Below are positions 9,563-20,291 of a stretch of DNA of 64,000 nucleotides, piece after piece (the stretch's first letter is position 1; each line of letters opens with the position of its first letter). The position numbers and the translations under genes were made by a program. Source of the DNA: an uncultured Flavobacteriaceae bacterium. GTDB lineage: Bacteria > Bacteroidota > Bacteroidia > Flavobacteriales > Flavobacteriaceae. Below the pieces are notes generated by a model. It had not been told where the DNA came from, made no database searches, and saw nothing but the letters and a program-made list of their open reading frames with translations. The stretch covers positions 1-64,000 of the forward strand of contig CANMSA010000007.1 in NCBI GenBank assembly GCA_947500385.1, in the 5' to 3' direction.

Positions 9563-10826
9563 CGGCTTTTTCCCGACACGTTATAAAATGGTTTTCGGAA
9601 CCTTTTTATTGGCTATGATCGTGTTGTTTGATCGAATTCTCCTTTCGGTGGCCAAAGATCCAGTAGCAGCGTCTTTAGAATTAAGCGATAAACAAATGGG
9701 GTGGGCCATGAGTATTTTTGCTTTGGGCTATGCCTTGTTCCAAACACCGGCCGGTCTTTTTGCAGATAAGTATGGTCCCCGTAAAATTCTAACAGCGGTA
9801 GTGGCCCTTTGGTCGCTTTTCACGGCTTTGACCGGTGCGGTATGGAATTATGGGGTATTAATGGTGGTGCGTTTTTTATTCGGAGCGGGAGAGGCGGGCG
9901 CTTTTCCTGGAATGGCACGTGCCATTTATAGTTGGATTCCTTTGCAAGAACGAGGAATTGTAAATGGGATTAACTTCTCTGGCGGGCGGATCGGTGCTGC
10001 TTTTGCCCTGCCCTTGGTCGCTTGGCTTATTGATGCGACCGGCTGGCGAATGACGTTTGTGATTTTAGGGGGCGTAGGCCTATTATGGGGGATCATATGG
10101 TATTGGTGGTTTCGGGACAACCCAGAAGATCATCAAGGCATGTCGGAAGCGGAAATCGATTTTATACAGGCGAATACCAATAGAGCGGTAGGGGAAGAAA
10201 AAAATGTAAAAATCGATTTTTCGAAGCTGTTTAGGTCGAAAAGCATGTGGTTGTTGATGGGGCAATATTTTGCCAGTAATTTCACCTTCTTTTTCTGCCT
10301 TACCTGGTTGTTTCCACATCTGAAGGTAAAATTCAATTTGGATGCGCTAGAGGCCGGTTTGTATGCATCGGCGCCGCTAATTTTTGGGGCATTGGGCAAT
10401 TGGTTTTCGGGGTTTTTGGTAGATTATATTTATCGAAAAAAGAGGTGGGCACTTTCTCGAAAAGTACCGGCCATGTTAGGGTTTTTCCTTGCATCGGTGG
10501 GAATCGTTGCGAGTGTGTATATGGAAACGGTAACGCCCGCGATTGTTTTTATCTCCATTGCGGTATTTGGCGCCGATATGACATTGAGTCCTTCTTGGTC
10601 GGCTTGTGTAGATGTTGGGAAGCAGTTTTCCGGAGCGGTGAGCGGAACAATGAATATGGCGGGAAACATAGGGTCGTTTTTAACCGCTCTCGCATTCCCG
10701 TATCTATTGGATATGACCGGTTCCGAGGTGCCGTTTTTCTACCTCGCCGCGACCTTGAACGTATTGGCGATGTTTTTGTGGATGGCGATACAACCGCAAA
10801 AGCCGCTGGAAATAGTCTTAAGGTGA
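9543..10826 (+). CDS. MFS transporter, ACS (anion:cation symporter)-like
   Basis: 12-TM-like; FALGYALFQTPAGLFADKYGPRKIL; RFLFGAGEAGAFPGMARAIYSWIPLQERG; start may be 9552. Confidence 0.92.
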   Translation: MLRMATSGFFPTRYKMVFGTFLLAMIVLFDRILLSVAKDPVAASLELSDKQMGWAMSIFALGYALFQTPAGLFADKYGPRKILTAVVALWSLFTALTGAVWNYGVLMVVRFLFGAGEAGAFPGMARAIYSWIPLQERGIVNGINFSGGRIGAAFALPLVAWLIDATGWRMTFVILGGVGLLWGIIWYWWFRDNPEDHQGMSEAEIDFIQANTNRAVGEEKNVKIDFSKLFRSKSMWLLMGQYFASNFTFFFCLTWLFPHLKVKFNLDALEAGLYASAPLIFGALGNWFSGFLVDYIYRKKRWALSRKVPAMLGFFLASVGIVASVYMETVTPAIVFISIAVFGADMTLSPSWSACVDVGKQFSGAVSGTMNMAGNIGSFLTALAFPYLLDMTGSEVPFFYLAATLNVLAMFLWMAIQPQKPLEIVLR

Positions 10827-11077
10827 GTTGGTATAAGTTAACACCGCTAAGGATTGTAGGCGTAGTACTCATAGTGATGGCGATATACTATGCCCTACGA
10901 CCTGGGCCGATGGGTTTTGGAGTTATCATATCGTTTTACGCTTTTCCAATAGCCTTACTGCTTCTAGGAATGGATCATTTGCTTCGCATGTTTATTAAAA
11001 GGCAAGCATATATGCTGATGGTAGAACTGGTGGTTCTTTCGATTTTAGGGGTGGTTTACCTTTTAAACGGGCAATAA
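10823..11077 (+). CDS. Small (84 aa) integral membrane protein, uncharacterised
   Basis: GTG start overlapping the MFS stop (GTGA); VSWYKLTPLRIVGVVLIVMAIYYALRPGPMGFGVIISFYAFPIALLLLGMDHLLRMF...; ORF-track version 10400..11077 mostly overlaps MFS out of frame. Confidence 0.6.
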   Translation: MSWYKLTPLRIVGVVLIVMAIYYALRPGPMGFGVIISFYAFPIALLLLGMDHLLRMFIKRQAYMLMVELVVLSILGVVYLLNGQ

Positions 11078-11118
11078 AATGAATAAGAATAATGAGAAAT
11101 AAGGATTAGATATAGCAT

Positions 11119-11664
11119 ATGATAACAAAAAAAGACTTTGAAGAAGTGTGCCAAAGATCTATTGAAATGATCGAAGCGGCCGGAATTCATTTGACGGCCG
11201 TGGACAAAGAGAACATTACGGCCGCTGATTTTGGCTTAAGTAAGATAAAGGAAGAAGGTGTTCAAATTCTAACGCTTTTTGATACTGATCGAATGGCGGC
11301 CAAGATTCTGGTGCTACTACCCTATCAGACCGAACCGGAGCATTGGCACCCGCCCGTAGGCGACGACCCGGGTAAAGAAGAAGTAATTCGGGGTATTTGG
11401 GGAGACCTGACCTTTTATGTTCCGGGGGAAGACACGCTCAAAAAAGGCTTTGTTCCTGAGGGAAAAGAAGCTTGTTATACCATGCGAAATGAAATAGTGA
11501 TCGAACCAGGGGACCAACTCATACTGCCTCCGGGAACCAAGCACTGGTTTCAAGCTGGGGAGCGGGGTGCAGTCATGTATTCATTTTCTACCAAGGTTAC
11601 CGATCTAATGGATCAGTTTACCGACCCGGCGATTGTGCGCGATACGGTTATCGAAGGGTATTAA
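11119..11664 (+). CDS. D-lyxose/D-mannose ketol-isomerase-like cupin protein
   Basis: 181 aa cupin; EHWHPPVGDDPGKEEVIRGIWGDLTFYVPG..., PPGTKHWFQAGERGAVMYSFSTKV. Confidence 0.8.
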   Translation: MITKKDFEEVCQRSIEMIEAAGIHLTAVDKENITAADFGLSKIKEEGVQILTLFDTDRMAAKILVLLPYQTEPEHWHPPVGDDPGKEEVIRGIWGDLTFYVPGEDTLKKGFVPEGKEACYTMRNEIVIEPGDQLILPPGTKHWFQAGERGAVMYSFSTKVTDLMDQFTDPAIVRDTVIEGY

Positions 11665-11740
11665 AAGAAACTGGGCATCTTTCAACAAAACGATATTAAA
11701 AACCATGATTCCCACCAATGGGTAAAATAAACACACACAG

Positions 11741-12700
11741 ATGAAACAAAGTATAATTACCGCTTTTTTAGGGAGAACACAAGACCGTTTTTCGGAATAC
11801 CAAACTGCTACTACCTTGGAAGAACGGTTGGATTTGGTCGTAAAAATACCAGGCGTCGACGGCGTGGAAATTGTTTACCCCTATGAGACCGAAGAAGCGA
11901 CTTCCACCAAAAAAATGTTCGATGATCGAGGGCTTCATTTTGCCGCGGTCAATGCCAATATTAAAAAAGAGACCCAATGGGTACCAGGTGCCTTATCACG
12001 TTCAGACGCCAGTTTAAGACAAGGTGCCATCGATATCATTAAAAAAGCAAAAGACTATGCCAAAGCTGTTGGGGCACCCTTGGTTACCTGTTGCCCCCTT
12101 TCCGATGGGTATGACAACCTATTTCAAATAGACTATCCCAAAGCGTGGCGCAACATGGTCGAGGCCGTGGCCGAAGCGGCGGACTATATGCCCGAAATGC
12201 CGCTCTTTATAGAGTACAAGATAAACGAGACACGGGTGCACGCCCAGTTGGATAACTGTGCAAAAACCATCTTGTTTCTCAAAGATGTGGGTAACCCGGC
12301 TACCGGTGTTACCATCGATTTTGGTCATGCTCTGCTAGCCAAAGAAAACCCGGCACAAGTCATTGCATTATGTGAAGAAACAGGCACTGATTACTACCTT
12401 CATACCAATGACAATGATTTTAATTTTGATTGGGATTTGATTTCCGGTTCACGGAATTTGTTGCATACGGTCGAATTTTTATTTTATGCAAAAGAGTATG
12501 GGTATGATAAATATTTTACGGCAGATGCATCGCCCCGAATTTTTGATATGATCGGTTTCTTTACCGAACATGCCGAAATGAATTTGGCCCTTTGGAACCT
12601 AGTGGACAAATTAGATCGAACAAAATACCGCCGCTTAATGCAAGAGGAAAAGCACATGGATTTGATGAAACTGGTTCGCAAGGAAATATATCGTTTGTAG
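11741..12700 (+). CDS. Sugar phosphate isomerase/epimerase (xylose isomerase-like TIM barrel)
   Basis: 319 aa; GVDGVEIVYPYE, FIEYKINETRVH, TGVTIDFGHALLAKENPAQVI, YYLHTNDND. Confidence 0.85.
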   Translation: MKQSIITAFLGRTQDRFSEYQTATTLEERLDLVVKIPGVDGVEIVYPYETEEATSTKKMFDDRGLHFAAVNANIKKETQWVPGALSRSDASLRQGAIDIIKKAKDYAKAVGAPLVTCCPLSDGYDNLFQIDYPKAWRNMVEAVAEAADYMPEMPLFIEYKINETRVHAQLDNCAKTILFLKDVGNPATGVTIDFGHALLAKENPAQVIALCEETGTDYYLHTNDNDFNFDWDLISGSRNLLHTVEFLFYAKEYGYDKYFTADASPRIFDMIGFFTEHAEMNLALWNLVDKLDRTKYRRLMQEEKHMDLMKLVRKEIYRL

Positions 12701-12748
12701 AGGGCCGTGCGCATTTGGTATTGCCTATCCAGATAGTTGCCGACAGGG

Positions 12749-13669
12749 TCAGCGGTCTTTCTTTATTGCAGTCGTTACGTTGTTTACCTGCCCCTTTCTA
12801 CTTGCCAAATAAACGCCCAGAAGTACTAAACTGGCCGCAAGGATTTTTACCCAGGTAAGGCGGTCTTGCCCGGTTAAGAGGGCAAATACAATTCCGAACA
12901 AAGGCTGTATATAGACAAATGCGCTTAGGGTTGATGCTTTGAGTTGTGTAAGGGCGAAGATATTGAAGAGGTAGGTGCAAAAGGTGGTCCCAATAATTAC
13001 AAAGGCAATACTCCATAACATATTTATAGGGATATCCGTCCATTGAATATCCTGGAGTTCTTGATATCCGAAGGGGAGGCAAACAAAAATTCCGATGGTA
13101 AAAAGCCATTTCATGAACGTAAAGGGATGGTACTTTTGAATTAGTTGTTTGGCAGCGATCAGGTACGACCCGAATAAAATTGAATTTAATAAGATCAATA
13201 AATTCCCCAAAGGAATGTTTGGAGCGTCTTGCCGTACTTCACTGCCGAAAAGAATAAGCCCTAAAGCACCGACAAGCCCTATGGTAATCCCTAAAACTTT
13301 TCTAGGGACTATTTTTTCCTTAATGACAATAGCAGAAAGAATTAGAACGATTATCGGGGTTACCGTAATCAAAACCGAGCTGTTGATCGGGGTAGACAAG
13401 GCGAGTCCTTTGAAAAAAGCCAGCATATTAAATCCCATTCCCAAGAGGGCGCATAACACCAACCGAAGATAGTCCCTTCGTTCGATCACTTGTTTTGGAC
13501 CGAAGAAAGAGAGGAGCCAAAAGAGGATGGCGGCCCCTATGACCCGTAGTACTATGAATCCGTAGGGTTGCACATAGGCAGGCATTACCCCTTTTGCGAT
13601 GGTATGATTTACCCCATAGATTATTGTAGCACCAACGGCGGCTAGGATGGCTAAAGTTCGCTTATTCAA
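12749..13669 (-). CDS. DMT family transporter (EamA)
   Basis: 10-TM-like with two EamA repeats; ATIIYGVNHTIAKGVMPAYVQPYGFIVLRVIGAAILFW. Confidence 0.92.
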   Translation of the reverse strand: MNKRTLAILAAVGATIIYGVNHTIAKGVMPAYVQPYGFIVLRVIGAAILFWLLSFFGPKQVIERRDYLRLVLCALLGMGFNMLAFFKGLALSTPINSSVLITVTPIIVLILSAIVIKEKIVPRKVLGITIGLVGALGLILFGSEVRQDAPNIPLGNLLILLNSILFGSYLIAAKQLIQKYHPFTFMKWLFTIGIFVCLPFGYQELQDIQWTDIPINMLWSIAFVIIGTTFCTYLFNIFALTQLKASTLSAFVYIQPLFGIVFALLTGQDRLTWVKILAASLVLLGVYLASRKGQVNNVTTAIKKDR

Positions 13670-14019
13670 GAATGAAGGACTTCTTTTGCCGAGGCAACGG
13701 CCTTCTTACTGTTCCCGACAAAAATTTGATCATCTACCAAGATAACGGGGCGACTTAAAAAAGTGTAATGCTCCAATATGAGTGCCTTATAGTCTTTCTC
13801 GGTGAGCTGCTTTTCATGAAGGCCCTGTTGCCGGTATAGGCGTGCGCGCTTACTGAACAACGCCTCATAACTGCCTGCCAAACCGGCCATCTCGTCTACC
13901 TGCAATGCAGTCATTGCCTCGGTTTTAATGTCTTGGAGTACGACCCCCGTTAGCGGTTGCAACTCTTTAAGGATTCGTTTGCAGGTATCACAACTGCTCA
14001 AGTGGTATATTTTCTTCAT
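13666..14019 (-). CDS. ArsC/Spx-family (arsenate reductase-like) protein
   Basis: 117 aa; SSCDTCKRILKEL, FLSRPVILVDDQIFVGNSKKAV. Confidence 0.85.
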   Translation of the reverse strand: MKKIYHLSSCDTCKRILKELQPLTGVVLQDIKTEAMTALQVDEMAGLAGSYEALFSKRARLYRQQGLHEKQLTEKDYKALILEHYTFLSRPVILVDDQIFVGNSKKAVASAKEVLHS

Positions 14020-14096
14020 GGCGCTTCGTATGTTAGCGATTCAAGACCAAAATTATGAAATAAAGCTTCCAAAGTTTTCATAAATAATCATATATC

Positions 14097-14807
14097 TTAG
14101 GAAAGGTTCAATGCCAATGAAACGGCATTGGCCGTATGTATTTTGGTAGTGTCAAAAGTGGGAACGGACACCTCTTCGTCAGGTACCAGAATAGGTAGTT
14201 CGGTACAACCCATAATAACGCCCTCCGCACCGCGATCGGCAAGGTGCTGGATCATTTCGATACAGCGTTTCTTAGAAGCTTCGGTGAATTTCCCCTGTAC
14301 CAATTCATTGTAAATAATATCATGAATACGGTCTCGCTCCTCTTTTGGAGGGGTTACTACTTCTAGGTCGTAATTGTCTTGGAGGATTTTGGTGTAAAAA
14401 TCTTTTTCCATGGTAAATCGGGTTCCTAATAATCCTACCTTTTTTAACCCTTTTGACTTGATTGCGTTTCCTGTGGCAACAGCGATATGCACGAACGGAA
14501 TGGAGACCGCATCGGTTATATAATGACTTACAATATGGATGGTATTCGTACATAACAGGATCATATCGGCCCCTGCTTTTTCAAGTGTACGGGCATGGGT
14601 TGCCATGAGCCGGCCTATTTTATCCCATTCGCCCGTAAAGCTCCATTTTTCAATTTGATCAAAATCAACCGTAATCATAATACTTTTGGCAGAGTGCGAG
14701 CCGCCAAGCTGCGTTCGTACCAGCTCATTGGTATATTGGTAATACACTTTAGAGGATTCCCAGCTCATTCCTCCTATAAGTCCGATTGTTTTCATTTTTT
14801 GTGTCAT
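14097..14807 (-). CDS. Aspartate/glutamate racemase family protein
   Basis: MKTIGLIGGMSWESSKVYYQYTNELV; LLCTNTIHIV; GVIMGCTELPILV. Confidence 0.93.
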   Translation of the reverse strand: MTQKMKTIGLIGGMSWESSKVYYQYTNELVRTQLGGSHSAKSIMITVDFDQIEKWSFTGEWDKIGRLMATHARTLEKAGADMILLCTNTIHIVSHYITDAVSIPFVHIAVATGNAIKSKGLKKVGLLGTRFTMEKDFYTKILQDNYDLEVVTPPKEERDRIHDIIYNELVQGKFTEASKKRCIEMIQHLADRGAEGVIMGCTELPILVPDEEVSVPTFDTTKIHTANAVSLALNLS

Positions 14808-15007
14808 TTTATCTGATTTTGGAAAGGTATTCTGCACCCTCGAGAGTGAAGGTCGTTAACCATTTGATGAGGACCAATTTTCGGGTCTTTTTTTCTTTCG
14901 CACAAGCCGCTAAATTCACGGCAGTATTGCAACATGGGTTTTGTGTCATACCTTTTGGGGTTTAAATTTCTACATTTCGCTAATTATCGATTTGTTTTAT
15001 TAAAAAA

Positions 15008-15310
15008 TTATAGTTTTTGGGCCAAAGCGTCAATATATGCTTTAATAGTGCGCTCATCCCGCCTATAATAAGTCCATTTCCCATGTCGTGTCGGGATAAC
15101 CAGCCCCGCATTTTGCATACTGGTCAAAAAGGTTGAAACCGTTGACTGCGATAAACCTGTTTTATCCTGAATGTATCCAACGCACACCCCATCATTGAAA
15201 TGATCAATGTCTTGATGCGGGGGGAAGTTACGCTCAGGTTCCTTTAGCCATTGAAGTATCGCTACCCTTGTTTTATTTGAGAGTACTTTACTTATTTCAG
15301 TAATTTCCAT
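15008..15310 (-). CDS. ArsR-type winged-helix transcriptional regulator
   Basis: 100 aa; ISKVLSNKTRVAILQWLKEPE..., TGLSQSTVSTFLTSMQNAGLVIPTRHGKWTYYRRDE. Confidence 0.88.
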   Translation of the reverse strand: MEITEISKVLSNKTRVAILQWLKEPERNFPPHQDIDHFNDGVCVGYIQDKTGLSQSTVSTFLTSMQNAGLVIPTRHGKWTYYRRDERTIKAYIDALAQKL

Positions 15311-15335
15311 GGGGCAAATATATTAAAATATTTAT

Positions 15336-15355
15336 ATATCTAGAAAAATAGATAT
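15336..15355. promoter_or_regulatory. Inverted repeat, putative operator of the ArsR-type regulator
   Basis: atatcta-gaaaaa-tagatat, about 26 nt upstream of the regulator start. Confidence 0.4.
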
Positions 15356-15492
15356 GTTATTTGTCGAATTTATCAGGTATCTTGCGTTTTTTTAAATGGT
15401 GTATCAGGTAAAAAAGAGGTGACTATTTTTTGATATTCGCCAAGGTGTGAATCGGTATCGTAACACCTATGCCTTACAATAAAGTCTGACTA

Positions 15493-15954
15493 ATGAAAAA
15501 ACTTTTCAATATTACCCTTCAAAACAGGAAGCTTCTGTATCAATTTTTGACCAAGACGCCCCGGGAACAACTTGTTAAAATACCTGCCGGGTACCGTAAC
15601 AATATTTGGTGGAACATTGCACATGTGGTCGTGACGCAACAATTGTTGGTATACAAATTGAGCGGGTTGCCAATGAACATTTCCCAAGAATTGGTCGATA
15701 CGTATAAAAAAGGAACCGTTCCGGATGGTTCCGTGACCGATGAGGAGATCGAACTGATCAGTGCTTTTCTTTTTTCGACTGCCGAAACTGCTGAGGCGGA
15801 TTACGACAAAGGGCTCTTCAAAAATTACAATGAGTATCACACGAGTGCTAAGGTAACTTTAAGCAGTGTGGAGGATGCCATTTCCTTTAATGTATATCAT
15901 GAAGGGCTGCATCTGGGTGCCATCTTATCCCTTCAAAAAGCCTTGATGGCCTAA
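15493..15954 (+). CDS. DinB family protein
   Basis: 153 aa helical; NNIWWNIAHVVVTQQLLVYKLSGL, NVYHEGLHLGAILSLQKAL (His-rich DinB-type). Confidence 0.85.
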   Translation: MKKLFNITLQNRKLLYQFLTKTPREQLVKIPAGYRNNIWWNIAHVVVTQQLLVYKLSGLPMNISQELVDTYKKGTVPDGSVTDEEIELISAFLFSTAETAEADYDKGLFKNYNEYHTSAKVTLSSVEDAISFNVYHEGLHLGAILSLQKALMA

Positions 15955-15964
15955 ACTCTCCCTA

Positions 15965-16708
15965 CTACGATTTGGTATTGGTCGCCAAGTAGGGGCGCAC
16001 TTCTTTAAAGGGCAGCGTGAGTACGATTGGGCCGTCTGCATAAGAGGCTACCTCATAGGGGTTGTATAGCAGTTGAATACCGTCTTCGGTAAACCCAATG
16101 TTTTCCGGAAGATAAAAGCGGTCTTTTTCAAACATCAACCCGGTATGGTTAATGGACTTATCGGCCGGGATGGCCTCTTTTTCCCGAAACTTCTGTTCGG
16201 CAAAAATTTCAAAATCTTCTTGGTTGGCAAAGAGTTCCCAAGATTCAATCTCTTTTCCTTTCTCTTTATCAAAATTGAGGAACATTTGAGAAGAATAGCC
16301 ATGTGCGCCACCGGTAAAAATGTAAGCGCTGATTTCAATGGTCAAATGGGTAGTATCCTCATAACTGATGTTTCCCTTTACGGTTGCTTCCCATGGGGTA
16401 TTTTCATCCGAAAAACGTTCTTTTGTCTCGCTGTAGCCGGTCTTGAACGAGGCCATGGCACCTTCCAAGGTATTCGCTTCGCCTTCTTCTTCAAACAATA
16501 AGAGCGAAATTATTTCCTCCTTAACGGCCCTGTTTATCGCCAATGCCAGCGATGTCTTACCCTGGGCCTTGGGGATTTGAATGGAAAATACGGGGCAATC
16601 GCTACATTCGTTTTTTTCCAAGGTAAAAGCGTCAAAAGCAAGGTTATCTTCATTTTTACAACCTAAGAGCAAAAAAAAGACCATCGCAATACGGAAAGTA
16701 CGTTTCAT
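15965..16708 (-). CDS. DUF3298/DUF4163-like domain lipoprotein
   Basis: Lipobox MKRTFRIAMVFFLLLGCKNED; IFTGGAHGYSSQMFLNFDKEKGKEI; start moved in from 16756. Confidence 0.78.
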   Translation of the reverse strand: MKRTFRIAMVFFLLLGCKNEDNLAFDAFTLEKNECSDCPVFSIQIPKAQGKTSLALAINRAVKEEIISLLLFEEEGEANTLEGAMASFKTGYSETKERFSDENTPWEATVKGNISYEDTTHLTIEISAYIFTGGAHGYSSQMFLNFDKEKGKEIESWELFANQEDFEIFAEQKFREKEAIPADKSINHTGLMFEKDRFYLPENIGFTEDGIQLLYNPYEVASYADGPIVLTLPFKEVRPYLATNTKS

Positions 16709-16791
16709 CGGAGTTGGCTTTTGGGGTAAATCGAGGGCAACATTGTATGCGTCCAAAGATAACGATACATTTATGGTAATAATTATACGAG

Positions 16792-17946
16792 ATGAGCGAA
16801 AAAACGTTAAAATTTAATAGTAGAACCATTCATGGAGGACAGCATCCCGACAAAGCTTACGGAGCCGTGATGCCACCTATCTATCAAACATCTACCTATG
16901 CGCAGTCCGCTCCGGGAGTACACCAGGGGTTTGAATATTCCAGAAGTGCCAACCCAACAAGAACCGCCTTGGAAAATGCCCTGGCAAGCATTGAAAATGG
17001 AAGTTATGGCCTAGCGTTCGGCAGTGGTCTGGCGGCTATCGATGCGGTTATTAAGTTATTGGGTCCTGGCGATGAAGTGATCTCTACCAATGATCTGTAC
17101 GGTGGCAGCTACCGCTTGTTTAAACAAATATTCGAAAAGTTTGGAATTACTTTTCGTTTTGTTGGAATGCAAGAGACTACTGAAATTGAAAAGCAGATCA
17201 ATAAAAACACCAAATTGATCTGGGTAGAAACACCAACCAACCCAATGATGAATGTTATCAATATCGAGGCGGTATCTACATTGGCAAAAAAACATGCAGT
17301 ACTCTTAGCGGTCGATAATACGTTTGCAACGCCTTATTTACAGACCCCCTTAGATCTTGGTGCGGACATCGTAATGCATTCTGCTACCAAATATTTGGGA
17401 GGTCATAGCGATGTGGTGGTTGGTGCCTTGGTGGTGAAAGACAAAAAGTTGGCAGAAAAGCTGTACTTTATTCAAAATGCAAGTGGTGCCGTATGTGGCC
17501 CTATGGATAGCTTTTTGGTGCTTCGCGGAATCAAAACACTGCATGTGCGTATGCAGCGCCACTGCGAGAATGGTAAGGTGGTGGCCCACTATTTAGCGAA
17601 CCACCCTAAAATAGAGAACGTGTACTGGCCCGGTTTTGAAACACACCCGAACCATGCCATTGCAAAAAGTCAGATGAACGATTTTGGGGGAATGATTTCG
17701 TTTGTTCCAAAAGGAAGCAGCTACGACGATGCGATTAAGATTGTCTCGAAATTAAAGCTTTTCACTTTGGCCGAATCACTTGGGGGAGTCGAGAGTTTGG
17801 CCGGCCACCCTGCAAGTATGACACATGCCAGTATTCCAAAAATGGAACGTGAAAAAATTGGTGTGGTAGACTCCTTGATCAGACTAAGTGTCGGCATTGA
17901 AGATGCATCGGATTTAATTGCAGACCTGGAGCAAGCAATCGGATAG
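16792..17946 (+). CDS. metB: Cystathionine gamma-synthase/lyase family PLP-dependent transsulfuration enzyme
   Basis: 384 aa; YEYSRSANPTRTALE-like (FEYSRSANPTRTALENALASIE), SATKYLGGHSDVVVGA, SLGGVESLAGHPASMTHA. Confidence 0.88.
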   Translation: MSEKTLKFNSRTIHGGQHPDKAYGAVMPPIYQTSTYAQSAPGVHQGFEYSRSANPTRTALENALASIENGSYGLAFGSGLAAIDAVIKLLGPGDEVISTNDLYGGSYRLFKQIFEKFGITFRFVGMQETTEIEKQINKNTKLIWVETPTNPMMNVINIEAVSTLAKKHAVLLAVDNTFATPYLQTPLDLGADIVMHSATKYLGGHSDVVVGALVVKDKKLAEKLYFIQNASGAVCGPMDSFLVLRGIKTLHVRMQRHCENGKVVAHYLANHPKIENVYWPGFETHPNHAIAKSQMNDFGGMISFVPKGSSYDDAIKIVSKLKLFTLAESLGGVESLAGHPASMTHASIPKMEREKIGVVDSLIRLSVGIEDASDLIADLEQAIG

Positions 17947-17996
17947 ATTTTTTATCATATTTTGAGAAAAATGGGTATTTAATTATAGGAATAGTA

Positions 17997-18004
17997 TAAT
18001 TTTG
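17997..18004 (+). promoter_or_regulatory. Bacteroidota -7 promoter element (taattttg) upstream of gdhA
   Basis: Match to TAnnTTTG, about 50 nt upstream of the start codon. Confidence 0.6.
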
Positions 18005-18045
18005 CCGTTATATTTTAAATTCAATAAAAAACAACTTATTCCTAA

Positions 18046-19407
<1,362 letters not shown>

Positions 19408-19434
19408 AATATCTCCCACAAATACAACAAATAC

Positions 19435-19469
19435 ATGCGAAGTGTTCAAGGGGCACTTCGCATTTTTTT
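19435..19469 (+). terminator. Intrinsic terminator of gdhA
   Basis: atgcgaagtg...cacttcgcat stem followed by ttttttt. Confidence 0.8.
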
Positions 19470-19542
19470 ATGGTTGCGCATACAGTTGAATAAGGAGGCA
19501 ACGCCCGCCCCAACATATTTTATACTTCGCGGATTTTCGAAC

Positions 19543-19550
19543 TATCTTTG
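19543..19550 (+). promoter_or_regulatory. Bacteroidota -7 promoter element (tatctttg) upstream of recO
   Basis: Exact TAnnTTTG match 22 nt before the start codon. Confidence 0.65.
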
Positions 19551-19571
19551 CATAAAATTACTTAAAAACCA

Positions 19572-20291
19572 ATGCGAGTCACCACCAATGCTATAGTACT
19601 TTCTTCCCTAAAGTACGGAGATTCTAGTCTTATCGTAAAAGCTATTACCGCATCCGATGGTGTAAAAACATACATGTTAAAGGGAATTTTAACCTCCAAA
19701 AAAGGGAAACTTAAACCCGCCTTGTTTCAGCCTCTTACACAACTCGAATTGGTGGCAAACCATCGGAACAAAGGAACTCTTGAGCGAATTCAGGAGGCAA
19801 AGGTACGCCACCCGTACCAATCACTACACACCGATATGGCCAAAAGTGCAATGACCCTTTTTTTGGCAGAAATGTTGGGAAACTGCCTGCACGAAGAGGA
19901 ACCAAACCAAGGGCTTTTTGTTTTTTTGGAGGCCTCCCTGCAGTGGATGGACACTCATGACGATATCGTCAATTTTCATATTTACTTTTTGTTGGAACTT
20001 ACCAAATATCTTGGGTTTTATCCTGATACGAACAACCTCCAAGCTACCTGTTTTGATCTTTTAGAAGGGGAGTTTACCGATACGCCATCGATGAACCCGA
20101 TTCTTACAGGAGAAAACTTAGTGTATTTCAAAACCTTTTTGGGCATAAATTTTGATAGGATAGATACCATCAGGATGAGAAAAGCGAACCGACAAGACCT
20201 TTTAAAATCGCTCGTTCTTTATTTTGAATTACATTTGCAGGGATTTAGAAAACCCAAATCACTGGCCATTTTAAATGAAGTTTTCAGCTAG
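19572..20291 (+). CDS. recO: DNA repair protein RecO
   Basis: 239 aa; TNAIVLSSLKYGDSSLIVKAITASDGVKTYMLKGI. Confidence 0.93.
   Translation: MRVTTNAIVLSSLKYGDSSLIVKAITASDGVKTYMLKGILTSKKGKLKPALFQPLTQLELVANHRNKGTLERIQEAKVRHPYQSLHTDMAKSAMTLFLAEMLGNCLHEEEPNQGLFVFLEASLQWMDTHDDIVNFHIYFLLELTKYLGFYPDTNNLQATCFDLLEGEFTDTPSMNPILTGENLVYFKTFLGINFDRIDTIRMRKANRQDLLKSLVLYFELHLQGFRKPKSLAILNEVFS

Noticed and set aside
10400-10822. N-terminal part of ORF 10400..11077
   Set aside because: Overlaps the MFS gene out of frame; Cys/Arg-rich nonsense translation. Only the part from 10823 is kept.
15442-15468. aggtgt...acacct repeat upstream of the DinB gene
   Set aside because: 6-bp arms, expected by chance at this length.
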